Positions 17,525 through 25,905 of a DNA stretch of 64,000 nucleotides are shown piece by piece (positions within the stretch are counted from its first letter, which is position 1; the number at the start of each line of letters is the position of its first letter). The notes under the pieces were generated by a model, which saw only the letters and a list, made by a program, of their open reading frames with translations, was not told the origin of the DNA and ran no database searches. Origin of the DNA: Caproiciproducens galactitolivorans (GTDB lineage: Bacteria > Bacillota > Clostridia > Oscillospirales > Acutalibacteraceae); NCBI RefSeq assembly GCF_026672255.1, contig NZ_JAPOHA010000003.1:62001-126000 (forward strand), given 5' to 3'. Both the position numbers and the translations under genes were made by a program.

Positions 17525-17562
17525 TAGTTGTTATAAAATCTGTATAAAGTTGTCACATTATG
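17525..17562 (+). promoter_or_regulatory. Shared upstream motif, copy 3 (before the membrane protein gene at 17609)
   Basis: AAAATCTGTATAAAGTTGTC at 17535-17554 is identical over 20 bases to copy 2; the bases before and after it differ more. A possible -10 is CATTAT just after it. It lies about 50-75 bp before the start codon, as in copy 2. Confidence 0.55.
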
Positions 17563-17608
17563 AAATCGAAAAAAACTTTAGTTTTATAGAGATGGGCTGA
17601 TTTACATT

Positions 17609-18022
17609 ATGAACTTTATGGAGAAAACTCGTAATAAGCTAGTGCACGTTTTCTTTCCATTCGCAGAGCGCTTTTACCCGTTCCTGTCTTTGGTATTGCT
17701 TGTGGCTGCTTGGTCTGTTCCCGAAACCTACTGGCAAATCAGAATCGTTTTCTTTTGGCTCTGGCTTGTACATAGTGAAATTCACTGGGCAGGCGCCATG
17801 GAACGCGACTATCTTCCCATACAACCCGGAAGCAGCCTTTTTTATCATATTTACCGGTTTATCGATCGGGCTTTCTTTCTCTTCCTGCTGATTTGGCTGG
17901 TCATCATGCTGATTCCGGAACCGCTGTGGCTCAGGAGTGTATTTTCGGGTGTGTTCATCATGGCCGTGCTCCTTCGCGCGATCGGAGAGCGAAAATACCG
18001 CCCGAAAAAGCCGGAAGAATAA
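17609..18022 (+). CDS. Small integral membrane protein, unknown function
   Basis: A 137-residue protein with about four hydrophobic segments (near residues 20-38, 42-58, 85-105 and 108-128) joined by short loops, with a basic C-terminus (ERKYRPKKPEE). No family is recognised. Unlike the two lipoproteins before it, its coding region is less AT-rich, closer to the chromosomal average, although the upstream region carries copy 3 of the shared motif. The next gene is also a small membrane protein on the same strand, 118 bp after if a TTG start is used. The ribosome binding site is weak (GAGATGGGC). Confidence 0.66.
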   Translation: MNFMEKTRNKLVHVFFPFAERFYPFLSLVLLVAAWSVPETYWQIRIVFFWLWLVHSEIHWAGAMERDYLPIQPGSSLFYHIYRFIDRAFFLFLLIWLVIMLIPEPLWLRSVFSGVFIMAVLLRAIGERKYRPKKPEE

Positions 18023-18140
18023 TTGCTTGCTTATCACAAAACAGCCGTCGGGAAATCGGCGGCTAAAACGGTATGGATGATGTTCTATGAAGTCAGGGAA
18101 TCGAATATGGGCAATATTTAAAAATCAGGGGGGAATATTC

Positions 18141-18434
18141 TTGAACGGTTATCCCAAAGTCTTTTCGGGCGTAATTGCTGCTGCGGGAGTGCTTTTAATT
18201 TTTCTGATTCGTTTCGTCGGAAAGAATGACCCGGTGCTCTCTTATTTGCTTTCGGCAGTCGCCGCATGGATGATTCTGAATAATATTGTTTGGCAGGCTG
18301 TGGGGGAGTGCAGAAAGTACCACCGGTTTGCATGGAACGAGAGCAAAACCCTCCGCAGCAATTGTTTTTGGATTTTGGGTTTTACCATCTTTGTTTGTTT
18401 GTTAAATTTTGTGGCGATACAAAGAGGATATTGA
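18141..18434 (+). CDS. Small membrane protein, unknown function
   Basis: About 97 residues with three hydrophobic helices (near 8-26, 35-55 and 75-93). I take the start at TTG 18141 because AGGGGGG lies eight bases upstream; an ATG at 18087 would give 115 residues but has no clear ribosome binding site. The middle carries a short charged loop (GECRKYHRFAWNESKTLR). No recognisable family. It may be co-transcribed with the membrane protein before it and ends at a strong bidirectional terminator. Confidence 0.62.
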   Translation: MNGYPKVFSGVIAAAGVLLIFLIRFVGKNDPVLSYLLSAVAAWMILNNIVWQAVGECRKYHRFAWNESKTLRSNCFWILGFTIFVCLLNFVAIQRGY

Positions 18435-18457
18435 TTTAATTACTTACTGTAATAATG

Positions 18458-18495
18458 GAGGGCCGCCCGAATATCATCCGGGCGGCCCGTTTATT
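18458..18495. terminator. Bidirectional terminator between the small membrane protein and ugtP
   Basis: GGGCCGCCCG pairs with CGGGCGGCCC around a nine-base loop; T-rich on the right for the plus strand. It lies at the convergent ends of two genes. Confidence 0.85.
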
Positions 18496-18496
18496 T

Positions 18497-19627
18497 TTAT
18501 GCTTCTTTTTTATTCTTCTCGCACAGCTCGTTGATCAGCGAGAAAATATTCTTACCCGATTCGGATTTGTCGAAGCTTTTGCAGGAAGAACGCATCCGTT
18601 CCAGCCGCTTGCTGTCTTCCAGAAGCGAAAGGATGGTTGCGCCCGGGTCGATGCCTTTTTCCAGCTTTACGGCCATATCATGGGAAAGCAGGAAATTCGC
18701 GTTGTCTTCCTCCTGCCCCGGAATGGCGTCGAACACCGCGAGCGGTATGTTGCACGCGAGCGCCTCCGACACGGTAAGCCCGCCCGGTTTCGTAATGATC
18801 AAATCCGACGCGTGCATATAATTTTCAACTTCGTCGGTAAAATAGACTAATTTGGTCTTCTTGGGGCTTTGGCTGATGACGGAGGTGAATGCTTCGTACA
18901 GCTTCTGATTCTTTCCGGTGATGACGATGATCTGAAAATCCGCCGGAAGCGCAATCAGCTTTTTGTATATTTTCCGGATATTGGTAACGCCGAAGCTTCC
19001 CGCCATGATCAGGATGGTCGGAACGTCCTCGTCCATGCCGAATTTTTTCAGCAGCGCGGGCTTGTCCCCCTGGTTGTAAAACACATCGCCGACCGGAATG
19101 CCGAACGGGTAAATTTTCTCCGTCGGAACGCCCATTTCATTCATTTCGGGGATCATGTCCTGCGTGGAAACGATGTACGCGTCAACATGATCGGCAATCC
19201 ACGCGCGGTGCGGGCCGTAGTCCGTCATCAGGCAGATCAGCGGGACGTTTACAATCCCTTTCTTCTTTAAATGGGAAACCATCTCCGTTGCGAACGGATG
19301 GGTGGAAAGGATGATATCCGGTTTTTGTTCCTTTATCAGGAATATCAGTTTCTGGCTGAATACGCTGGTGAACCTTGTAACGAGGTTGGAAAGAAGGCTT
19401 TCCTCGTTGGATTTCCGGTAGAGCTGGCCGAAAACCTTCGGTGTTTTGGTGGCGAGAAAGTGGTAGCCTTCGCAGACGGTTTTGTCCAATACGGCGTTGA
19501 TGCTTTTTAGGGCGTCAACCACCACAACCTCGTTGCCGGTTGAATTTTCGGAAATGTATTTTTCAATGGCGTGCGAGGCTCTTAGGTGCCCGCCGCCTGT
19601 TGCAGCTGAAAGAATTAATATTTTCAC
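18497..19627 (-). CDS. ugtP: Processive diacylglycerol beta-glucosyltransferase-like enzyme (UgtP/MGDG-synthase family)
   Basis: This glycosyltransferase should add glucose or galactose from a UDP-sugar to diacylglycerol on the inner membrane face, supplying glycolipids and possibly the lipoteichoic acid anchor. The 376-residue length fits. It has the N-terminal MGDG-synthase domain (AATGGGHLRASHAI at residues 9-22; STHPFATEM and MTDYGPHRAWI near 109-145) and a C-terminal GT28 nucleotide-sugar domain (IMAGSFG near 208, TKPGGLTVSEAL near 284, PGQEEDNANF near 306). The start is preceded by AAGGAGG. It forms a single-gene unit. The donor sugar and the number of sugars added are inferred from the family. 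Confidence 0.9.
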   Translation of the reverse strand: MKILILSAATGGGHLRASHAIEKYISENSTGNEVVVVDALKSINAVLDKTVCEGYHFLATKTPKVFGQLYRKSNEESLLSNLVTRFTSVFSQKLIFLIKEQKPDIILSTHPFATEMVSHLKKKGIVNVPLICLMTDYGPHRAWIADHVDAYIVSTQDMIPEMNEMGVPTEKIYPFGIPVGDVFYNQGDKPALLKKFGMDEDVPTILIMAGSFGVTNIRKIYKKLIALPADFQIIVITGKNQKLYEAFTSVISQSPKKTKLVYFTDEVENYMHASDLIITKPGGLTVSEALACNIPLAVFDAIPGQEEDNANFLLSHDMAVKLEKGIDPGATILSLLEDSKRLERMRSSCKSFDKSESGKNIFSLINELCEKNKKEA

Positions 19628-19774
19628 GCCAATCCTCCTTATATTAGAGTTTTTCTTTGGCAGGTTATACTATAATGGGTATTATAACATATATTTAAAA
19701 AAGATACTATATAAAATCCCGAGAGGAAAGTTGAGTTATTCAGCAGGGACGCGGGGAATTATCAAAGCTGTAAC

Positions 19775-19803
19775 TTTACTTTTCCCCGGTTGGGATATAT
19801 AAT
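19775..19803 (+). promoter_or_regulatory. Predicted sigma-A promoter of the VanW/G5 gene
   Basis: TTTACT and TATAAT are separated by 17 bp, giving a leader of about 50 bases before the start at 19861. A small palindrome (ATCCTATCCTAGGAT) lies in that leader. Confidence 0.55.
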
Positions 19804-19860
19804 ATACCAGAATCCTATCCTAGGATTTTGCGAATATACTATTATTTGGGAGGCTCCTGT

Positions 19861-21519
19861 ATGACCGAAGCAAAAATGATTGATATCTCCTCCGGAGCGC
19901 CAAAGCCGCGTAAGAAAAAGTACGTCGCCGCCATCGCGATCACCGCAGTAATTCTGCTGGGCGCGGGGGGCGCGTTGTTCGGCAAGCAGCTTTATAAGGA
20001 GTATCAGCATCAACAGCAGGTTGCATCGGTAATCGACGTTGACACTTTTTACAACGGCATCCGCGTTGCCGGCGTTGACCTGGGCGGGAAAACCATGGAG
20101 CAGGCAAAGGCTGCCGTGGAAGCGGCGGAGCCGGATTTGCGCCCCCCATATGATATCCGCTTAACGTACGGCGGGCAATCCTGGCAGATCACCGGAAAAG
20201 ATCTGAAATTTCAGTTCAATACGGACTCCGTGCTGAAAGAAGCCTATTCCTACGCGCGTTCCGGAGACCGGGAGGAACGCTATCAGCAGATTCTCGCTCT
20301 GGGAAAAAGCCCGAAGGATTTTCAATTGGAAAGCACGCTGGACGACGACAGTCTGAAAGCGAAGCTGAAGGAAATAACGGGTACAATCAACCATGCTCCG
20401 GTCGACGCGACCGTCGCTTCCTTTAACGCGGCGACGGGACAATTCAGCTATGCCGACGGAAAAGACGGCATAGCCGTTGACGAAGACGCCCTTTATTCCG
20501 ATGTAGTGAAAATTGCAGGCGGTTCCGGTTCCGGTTCGGTTGCCGTAAACGCAAAAACGGTTCCGTTTAATAAAACGATCGCGGAAGTAAGCAGCCATCT
20601 CCAAAAGCTGGGTACATACAGTACCACTTCCACCAACAATGCGGCGGGAACACATAATATGAAGCTGGCTCTTTCAAAAATAAACGGCACCTGTGTCCCG
20701 GCGCACGGCACGTTTTCGTTCCATCGCGTTGTAGGCAATTCCAATAAAGCCAACGGATTCCTCGAAGCCGGTGCGATTTTGAACGGCCGGCTGGTAAAGG
20801 CCTACGGCGGCGGAATCTGCCAGACTTCCACAACCATTTACGGAGCCGCGCTCCGCTCCAATATGAAAATTACCCAGCGCTCAAACCATACCATTCAGTC
20901 AACGTACTGTCCCATCGGGCAGGACGCCGCGGTAAGCTACCCGGAGCTGGACTTCAAATTCCAGAATCCAACGGATTATCCGATTTATATTGTTACCGGC
21001 ACCAAAGGCAAAGTAATGACCGCTACTTTTTACGGTTACCAGTCCCCGGACTATGACCGGATTGAAATTACCTCGCAGAAAACAGAATCCTTACCCGCTC
21101 CCACCACACCCAAATATACGGTTGACAACACGCTGGCAAAAGGCCAGATCCGGCTTGATTCCAAAGCGCGCGTCGGAGCGCGTGCAACCGCGCAGCGGCT
21201 TTTCTATAAAAACGGCGTCATTGTAAGAACGGAGCAATTGTCTTCTTCTTATTATAAGGCGCAGCCCGCGTACTATTCCATCGGGCCGGGAACGCCCGTA
21301 GACGGCATCGTATCGTCAGGCGGCCCGTCCTCGGCGGCGAGTTCCTCCAAACCGCAGGAGAACCAGTCGAAACCCTCTTCTTCGAAGCCGGAAAGTTCGT
21401 CATCTTCCGGGAGCCAAGCGTCAGCCGGAAGCTCGAATGCACAGCAGAATAACTCAACCGGACAGTCCGATCCCGGGGATGCCGGCGCGGACGAATCCAA
21501 TGTAGTTATTCCCGATTAA
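19861..21519 (+). CDS. VanW-family exported protein with peptidoglycan-binding-like and G5 domains
   Basis: A 552-residue membrane-anchored surface protein, probably involved in the cell wall. After a basic cytoplasmic tail and one membrane helix (about residues 20-40) come a YoaR-type putative peptidoglycan-binding region (about 60-235), the VanW domain (about 245-390, with FSFHRVVG and AYGGGICQTSTTIYGA), a G5 domain (about 395-470) and a Ser/Pro/Gln-rich low-complexity tail (about 480-552). The role of VanW is not known in molecular detail, despite its name from vancomycin clusters; there are no other van genes here. The start at 19861 follows GGGAGG; an earlier ATG at 19828 has no ribosome binding site. 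Confidence 0.9.
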   Translation: MTEAKMIDISSGAPKPRKKKYVAAIAITAVILLGAGGALFGKQLYKEYQHQQQVASVIDVDTFYNGIRVAGVDLGGKTMEQAKAAVEAAEPDLRPPYDIRLTYGGQSWQITGKDLKFQFNTDSVLKEAYSYARSGDREERYQQILALGKSPKDFQLESTLDDDSLKAKLKEITGTINHAPVDATVASFNAATGQFSYADGKDGIAVDEDALYSDVVKIAGGSGSGSVAVNAKTVPFNKTIAEVSSHLQKLGTYSTTSTNNAAGTHNMKLALSKINGTCVPAHGTFSFHRVVGNSNKANGFLEAGAILNGRLVKAYGGGICQTSTTIYGAALRSNMKITQRSNHTIQSTYCPIGQDAAVSYPELDFKFQNPTDYPIYIVTGTKGKVMTATFYGYQSPDYDRIEITSQKTESLPAPTTPKYTVDNTLAKGQIRLDSKARVGARATAQRLFYKNGVIVRTEQLSSSYYKAQPAYYSIGPGTPVDGIVSSGGPSSAASSSKPQENQSKPSSSKPESSSSSGSQASAGSSNAQQNNSTGQSDPGDAGADESNVVIPD

Positions 21520-21526
21520 AATTATG

Positions 21527-21557
21527 TCAGGGTGTGGCTCACGCTGCACCCTGATTT
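21527..21557 (+). terminator. Terminator of the VanW/G5 gene
   Basis: TCAGGGTG pairs with CACCCTGA around a 12-base loop, followed by TTTAAATTT. Confidence 0.72.
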
Positions 21558-21731
21558 AAATTTGACTTGACTTTTTGTCGTATATCTGCAAAAATGAGAT
21601 TAGATATAACAGGGTTTTTAAAAAATCCGGTATTTTAAGATTCCGCCGCTTCTTTCTATTTTAAGAAGCGATGCAATAAAGAATAAGGCGGCTTTTTCGA
21701 TTTGGCCGCTGACCAGGAAAGGATGAGCTAT

Positions 21732-22718
21732 TTGGCTGCAAATGGAACTGCCCCAAAGATCAGCATAATCATACCGGTCTATAATGTGGAAAAATACGTT
21801 GGAAAGTGCCTTTCTTCTTTGATTAGCCAAACATTTACAGATTTTGAAATTATTGCCGTAAACGACGGTTCCAAAGATGATTCCCTTTCAATTCTCCTCC
21901 ATTTTCAGGAGAAATACGATAATATCACGGTGCTTAACCAGAAAAACTGCGGTATGTCCCCGGCCCGCAACGCGGGTCTGGAAATTGCGCGCGGAGAATA
22001 CATCTGTTTTGTCGACAGCGACGACTACGTGGCTCCCACCTATCTGGAGGAGCTTTACAACGCCTGCGTCGAAACCGAAAGCGACATCGCCTGCTGCTAT
22101 TATTATTTTCATTTTGTCGAAAACGACTTTTTATTTGAATATCCGTTCCGCTGCCGCGGCGTTTTCGACCGCGGCGAAGCGATGAACAAGCTGCTGCGCG
22201 ACGTACAGATTCAGAGCCTGATGTGGAACAAGATTTACAAACACAGCCTGTTCACGGATTATGACATTAAATTTCCGACCATGTGCTTTGAAGACATGGC
22301 GATTGCGAATAAGATTTTTGCCCACGCCGACCGCGTGACCGTGATTGACCGTCCTCTGTACTATTACAACCAGCATCCCGCCAGCACGCTCGCAACCATG
22401 AACGCGGACAAAATCAACGACTTTATTCGCGCGATTGCCATGGTTCGTATTTCGCTTGAACGGAACGGGCTGTACGAGAAATATAAGAAAAGTTACCTTG
22501 CGCTTACAAGAAAAACATGCGGCTGCTGCTATTTGTATGTATTAAAGCTGCATAATGAGAAAAAATGTATGCGAGGGTGCATGACAAATATGAAGCGCGT
22601 ATCGCGCGCAATTAAGCATTATTCCGCGGATGAGTTCAGCCCGACGACCATGTTCAGCGAACTGCCCGACGTCGTGGATGCGCCTGAAAAGCTGGAAAAG
22701 GACTACTCGACCCGCTAA
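21732..22718 (+). CDS. Family 2 glycosyltransferase
   Basis: A GT-A-fold glycosyltransferase of about 328 residues that uses a nucleotide-activated sugar. Visible are ISIIIPVYNVEKYV at the N-terminus, the nucleotide-contacting VNDGSKDDS, SPARNAGLEIARGEY, and the metal-binding VDSDDYV near residue 98. The C-terminal third is helical without membrane spans, so it is probably a peripheral enzyme. The start is uncertain: TTG 21732 has AAAGGA eight bases upstream and is preferred; ATG 21723 and TTG 21702 are alternatives. A hairpin (CGCTTCTT/AAGAAGCG, 21647-21670) lies in the leader. It is followed 22 bp later by a flippase-like gene, suggesting a joint role in surface polymer or glycolipid synthesis; the acceptor is unknown. 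Confidence 0.88.
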   Translation: MAANGTAPKISIIIPVYNVEKYVGKCLSSLISQTFTDFEIIAVNDGSKDDSLSILLHFQEKYDNITVLNQKNCGMSPARNAGLEIARGEYICFVDSDDYVAPTYLEELYNACVETESDIACCYYYFHFVENDFLFEYPFRCRGVFDRGEAMNKLLRDVQIQSLMWNKIYKHSLFTDYDIKFPTMCFEDMAIANKIFAHADRVTVIDRPLYYYNQHPASTLATMNADKINDFIRAIAMVRISLERNGLYEKYKKSYLALTRKTCGCCYLYVLKLHNEKKCMRGCMTNMKRVSRAIKHYSADEFSPTTMFSELPDVVDAPEKLEKDYSTR

Positions 22719-22740
22719 AGCGCATAGGAGAATTGGGCTT

Positions 22741-23853
22741 ATGAACAAAAACAAAAGCAAGGCATCAAAAATATTTCAGGTGGCGCTGTTTGCGCTGACG
22801 CTTGGGTTGCTTGCTTATTTTTGTATTTCGGATAATAACCTGATGATTCTCCTTTACAGCTTCCACGGCCTGAATTTTTTCTGGCTGTCCTTGGGCGCGG
22901 GATGCGTTGTGCTTTCCTGGCTGATGGACGGCCTTGTTACGAAACTTCTGATTTCCGCGGCATATGATGAGGATTATGAATTCCGCCATGCCTTTAAGGT
23001 TACCATGGTGGGGCAATACTTCAATTCCATTACACCCTTTGCGGTTGCGGGCCAGCCGATGCAGTTCCTGACCCTGACAAGGCAGGGGGTGTCTTCCGGA
23101 ATCGCCCTTTCCGCCCTTGTTCGGAAATATCTTGTTTACCAGACCACGATTGCGGGATACTCTCTGTTTGTCATTCTTGTAAAATATTCCTTTTTCCGCA
23201 GCCGGATTCAGGGCTTTATGGCGCTGGCCGTCATCGGTTTTCTTTACCAGTCCGCGGTGGTGGTGCTGCTGTTTTTATTTGCGCACAGCCCCCGTTTCAC
23301 GACGAAATTGATCGAAGGCTGCGTAAAGCTGCTGACGAAAATCCATATTGTAAAAAAACCGCAGGAGGCCGGGGAAAAGGTTAAAAACCAACTGGAGTTT
23401 TATATCGAAAATAATAAGGCCATGCAGGGGAACCGGCTGATGAAGGCGAGAATTTACGGTTACACCGTGGTTGAGCTTACAGCCGTCTTTGCGGTGCCTT
23501 TTTTTATTTACAAGGCATTTCACAATCCGGGCGCGCCGTTTATGGATATGATCGCGGCGCAGAGCTTCGTAACCATGATTTCCGCGTATACGCCGCTTCC
23601 CGGAGCGGCCGGTGCGGCGGAAGGCAGCTTCCTTGTGCTGTTCCAGCTCTTTTTCCAGCCGAATGTCATCCGGCAGGCCATGCTGCTCTGGCGGTTTATT
23701 ACGTATTATTCCTGCATTATCGTCGGCGCGTTCTTCGCCGGGCTGGAAAACAAGGCGCAGAAGCGGGAACCGGGGTTTCGGAAGGATGCCGTGCAGCCGC
23801 CTGTTGAAGAAAGCGGCACAGGCCCAAACCAGCCGGATTGGAAACCATCTTAA
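22741..23853 (+). CDS. Lysylphosphatidylglycerol synthase TM-region / flippase-like membrane protein (UPF0104)
   Basis: An integral membrane protein of 370 residues with about eight helices, of the family named after the flippase half of MprF. Characteristic are the segments GQYFNSITPFAVAGQPMQ (near residue 97) and YTPLPGAAGAAEGSF (near 285), a conserved P-G-G-like turn of this family. It lacks the aminoacyl-transfer domain, so by itself it should not make lysyl-lipid; related stand-alone proteins are thought to move lipids or glycolipids. The last 40 residues are polar. The start at 22741 follows AGGAG nine bases upstream. It forms a pair with the glycosyltransferase before it. Confidence 0.88.
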   Translation: MNKNKSKASKIFQVALFALTLGLLAYFCISDNNLMILLYSFHGLNFFWLSLGAGCVVLSWLMDGLVTKLLISAAYDEDYEFRHAFKVTMVGQYFNSITPFAVAGQPMQFLTLTRQGVSSGIALSALVRKYLVYQTTIAGYSLFVILVKYSFFRSRIQGFMALAVIGFLYQSAVVVLLFLFAHSPRFTTKLIEGCVKLLTKIHIVKKPQEAGEKVKNQLEFYIENNKAMQGNRLMKARIYGYTVVELTAVFAVPFFIYKAFHNPGAPFMDMIAAQSFVTMISAYTPLPGAAGAAEGSFLVLFQLFFQPNVIRQAMLLWRFITYYSCIIVGAFFAGLENKAQKREPGFRKDAVQPPVEESGTGPNQPDWKPS

Positions 23854-23868
23854 ATTTGGGAGGGGGAA

Positions 23869-23887
23869 GGCATCCTTTGCGGATGCC
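23869..23887 (+). promoter_or_regulatory. Hairpin between ribosome binding site and start of nadE
   Basis: GGCATCC and GGATGCC form a perfect 7-bp stem with a five-base loop, placed between a GGGAGGGGGAA ribosome binding site and the ATG at 23895. Unfolded, the spacing is about 27 bases; folded, it shrinks to about nine. The conserved protein N-terminus supports this ATG, so the hairpin may set initiation efficiency. Confidence 0.5.
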
Positions 23888-23894
23888 GCCATAA

Positions 23895-25793
23895 ATGAAC
23901 GACGGATTTTTTAGGGTGGCTGCGGCAACGCCGTCCATCCGGGTCGCCGACTGTCAAAGTAACAAATTTGCAATTTTGGATTTGATGCGCCAATGCGTTC
24001 AAAGGGGCGTGGGCGCGGTGGTTTTTCCGGAGCTTTGCCTGACGGGTTATACCTGCGGTGATTTGTTTCGTGACCGCACGCTGATTTCATCGGCGGAAAA
24101 GGCGCTTTCGGAAATTCTGGAGCAGACCCGCGATTTGAACCTGCTGGCCGTCATCGGTTTACCGGTTCCGGTTGGCGCGGATTTATACAACGCCGCCGCG
24201 GTGATTTGCCGCGGAAAGCTTTTGGGGCTTGCGGCGAAATCCAGTATCCCGAATTACAGCGAATTTTACGAGGCGCGGCATTTTACGCCCTCACCCGAAT
24301 ATCAGGAAATCCGTTTCTGCGGCGAAACCGTTCCGCTTGGAAACAGCCTGATTTTCCGCTGCGACAGGCTGCCGGAGCTGGTTGCCGGCGTGGAAATCTG
24401 CGAGGATTTGTGGATTGCCGACCCGCCGTCCTCCCGGCTGGCGCAGTACGGCGCGACCCTTTTGCTGAATCCTTCGGCAAGCGACGAGGTGATCGGCAAG
24501 GCGCAGTACCGCCGCAGCCTGGTAACGGGGCAGTCCGCCCGGTTATTGGCCGCTTACGTTTATGCCGACGCGGGCGAGGGCGAATCCTCCACCGATCTGG
24601 TGTTTGCCGGTCATGACATTATTGCCGAAAACGGCGCCCTGCTGGCGGAATCGACCCACTTTACAACGGGTTTGACCGTTGCCGACGTGGATTTACAGCG
24701 CATGATGCAGGAACGCCTGCACACAACATCCTGGAGAAATATCGGACAGGCTCATGAAATCCGGTTTGATATGGAGATTCCTTCCATCGAGATTGAGCGC
24801 AAATTTTCGCCGCTGCCCTTTGTGCCCACCGATACCAGGGATTTGAGCGAGCGCTGCGAAATGATTTTGAATATGCAGGCGAACGGCTTAAAAACAAGGC
24901 TGAAGCATACCGGCTTGAAGTGCGCTGTCATCGGCGTTTCCGGTGGGCTGGACTCCACGCTTGCGCTTCTCGTGACGGTGCGCGCGTTCGACCTTCTGCA
25001 CCTTGACCGCAAAGGCATTGTGGCGGTTACCATGCCAGGCTTCGGAACCACCAGCCGGACAAAGAGCAACGCCCAGCGCCTTTCCGAGCTTTTGGGCGTT
25101 ACCCTGAAGGAGATCCCGATCGGGGATTCCGTTTCCCAGCACTTTCAGGATATTGGCCATGACCCCGAAATCCATGACGTAACATACGAAAATTCACAGG
25201 CGCGCGAGCGTACGCAGGTGTTAATGGATCTTTCCAATCAGTACGGCGGGCTTGTCATCGGTACGGGCGACCTTTCCGAGCTTGCGCTCGGCTGGGCGAC
25301 CTTCAACGGCGACCATATGTCCATGTACGGCGTCAACTGCTCCATTCCGAAGACGCTGGTGCGCCATCTGGTGTACCATGCCGCCGTAACGGGCGGCGGG
25401 GAGCTTTGCGGTTTGCTCAAGGATGTTCTCGACACCCCGGTCAGCCCCGAGCTTCTGCCGCCGGTCGACGGCGTGATCGCACAGAAAACGGAAAATATTG
25501 TCGGTCCATACGAGCTGCACGACTTTTTCCTGTATTACATGCTCCGCTTCGGTTTTACGCCGGCGAAGATTTTCCATATGGCGCAGAGCGCCTTTGCGGG
25601 AACATACGACGACGGGACGATCAAGAAGTGGATGACGATCTTTTACCGGCGGTTTTTCGCGCAGCAGTTCAAGCGCTCCTGCCTGCCGGACGGCCCGAAG
25701 GTCGGCAGCGTTACCCTTTCCCCGCGCGGGGACTGGCGTATGCCGAGCGACGCCTCCGCAAGGCTCTGGCTCAGTGAGATTGAAGCGCTATAA
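23895..25793 (+). CDS. nadE: Glutamine-dependent NAD+ synthetase
   Basis: The last step of NAD synthesis: nicotinic acid adenine dinucleotide is amidated with ammonia taken from glutamine. The 632-residue protein joins an N-terminal nitrilase-type glutaminase (Glu in FPELCLTGY near residue 44, Lys in AAKSSIPNY near 114, Cys in EICEDLW near 170) to a C-terminal PP-loop synthetase (SGGLDSTLALL near 350, GTGDLSELALGW near 455). All three glutaminase residues are present, so it should be active with glutamine. The start MNDGFFRVAAATP matches the family N-terminus. The ribosome binding site is unusually distant, with a hairpin in between. Confidence 0.96.
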   Translation: MNDGFFRVAAATPSIRVADCQSNKFAILDLMRQCVQRGVGAVVFPELCLTGYTCGDLFRDRTLISSAEKALSEILEQTRDLNLLAVIGLPVPVGADLYNAAAVICRGKLLGLAAKSSIPNYSEFYEARHFTPSPEYQEIRFCGETVPLGNSLIFRCDRLPELVAGVEICEDLWIADPPSSRLAQYGATLLLNPSASDEVIGKAQYRRSLVTGQSARLLAAYVYADAGEGESSTDLVFAGHDIIAENGALLAESTHFTTGLTVADVDLQRMMQERLHTTSWRNIGQAHEIRFDMEIPSIEIERKFSPLPFVPTDTRDLSERCEMILNMQANGLKTRLKHTGLKCAVIGVSGGLDSTLALLVTVRAFDLLHLDRKGIVAVTMPGFGTTSRTKSNAQRLSELLGVTLKEIPIGDSVSQHFQDIGHDPEIHDVTYENSQARERTQVLMDLSNQYGGLVIGTGDLSELALGWATFNGDHMSMYGVNCSIPKTLVRHLVYHAAVTGGGELCGLLKDVLDTPVSPELLPPVDGVIAQKTENIVGPYELHDFFLYYMLRFGFTPAKIFHMAQSAFAGTYDDGTIKKWMTIFYRRFFAQQFKRSCLPDGPKVGSVTLSPRGDWRMPSDASARLWLSEIEAL

Positions 25794-25808
25794 TTCTATA
25801 AAAATGGA

Positions 25809-25852
25809 TTTCCCCCTTCTGAACGGTACAGCTGTCCGGAAGGGGGATTTTT
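25809..25852 (+). terminator. Terminator of nadE
   Basis: ATCCCCCTTC-type stem: TCCCCCTTC pairs with GGAAGGGGGA around a loop that can pair partly itself, followed by TTTTTA. Confidence 0.85.
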
Positions 25853-25855
25853 AGG

Positions 25856-25884
25856 TTGACTGTTATTCAATATAAGAATATTAT
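25856..25884 (+). promoter_or_regulatory. Predicted sigma-A promoter for the gene at 25906
   Basis: TTGACT and TATTAT with a 17-bp spacer, directly after the nadE terminator and about 20 bp before the start codon, so the leader would be very short. Confidence 0.48.
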
Positions 25885-25905
25885 ATAAGGAGGGGTGGTG
25901 GAAGA

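Noticed and set aside
19861-21519. Part of a vancomycin-resistance cluster because of the VanW domain
   Set aside because: No vanA/B/H/X/R/S genes are nearby; VanW domains are common in ordinary surface proteins.
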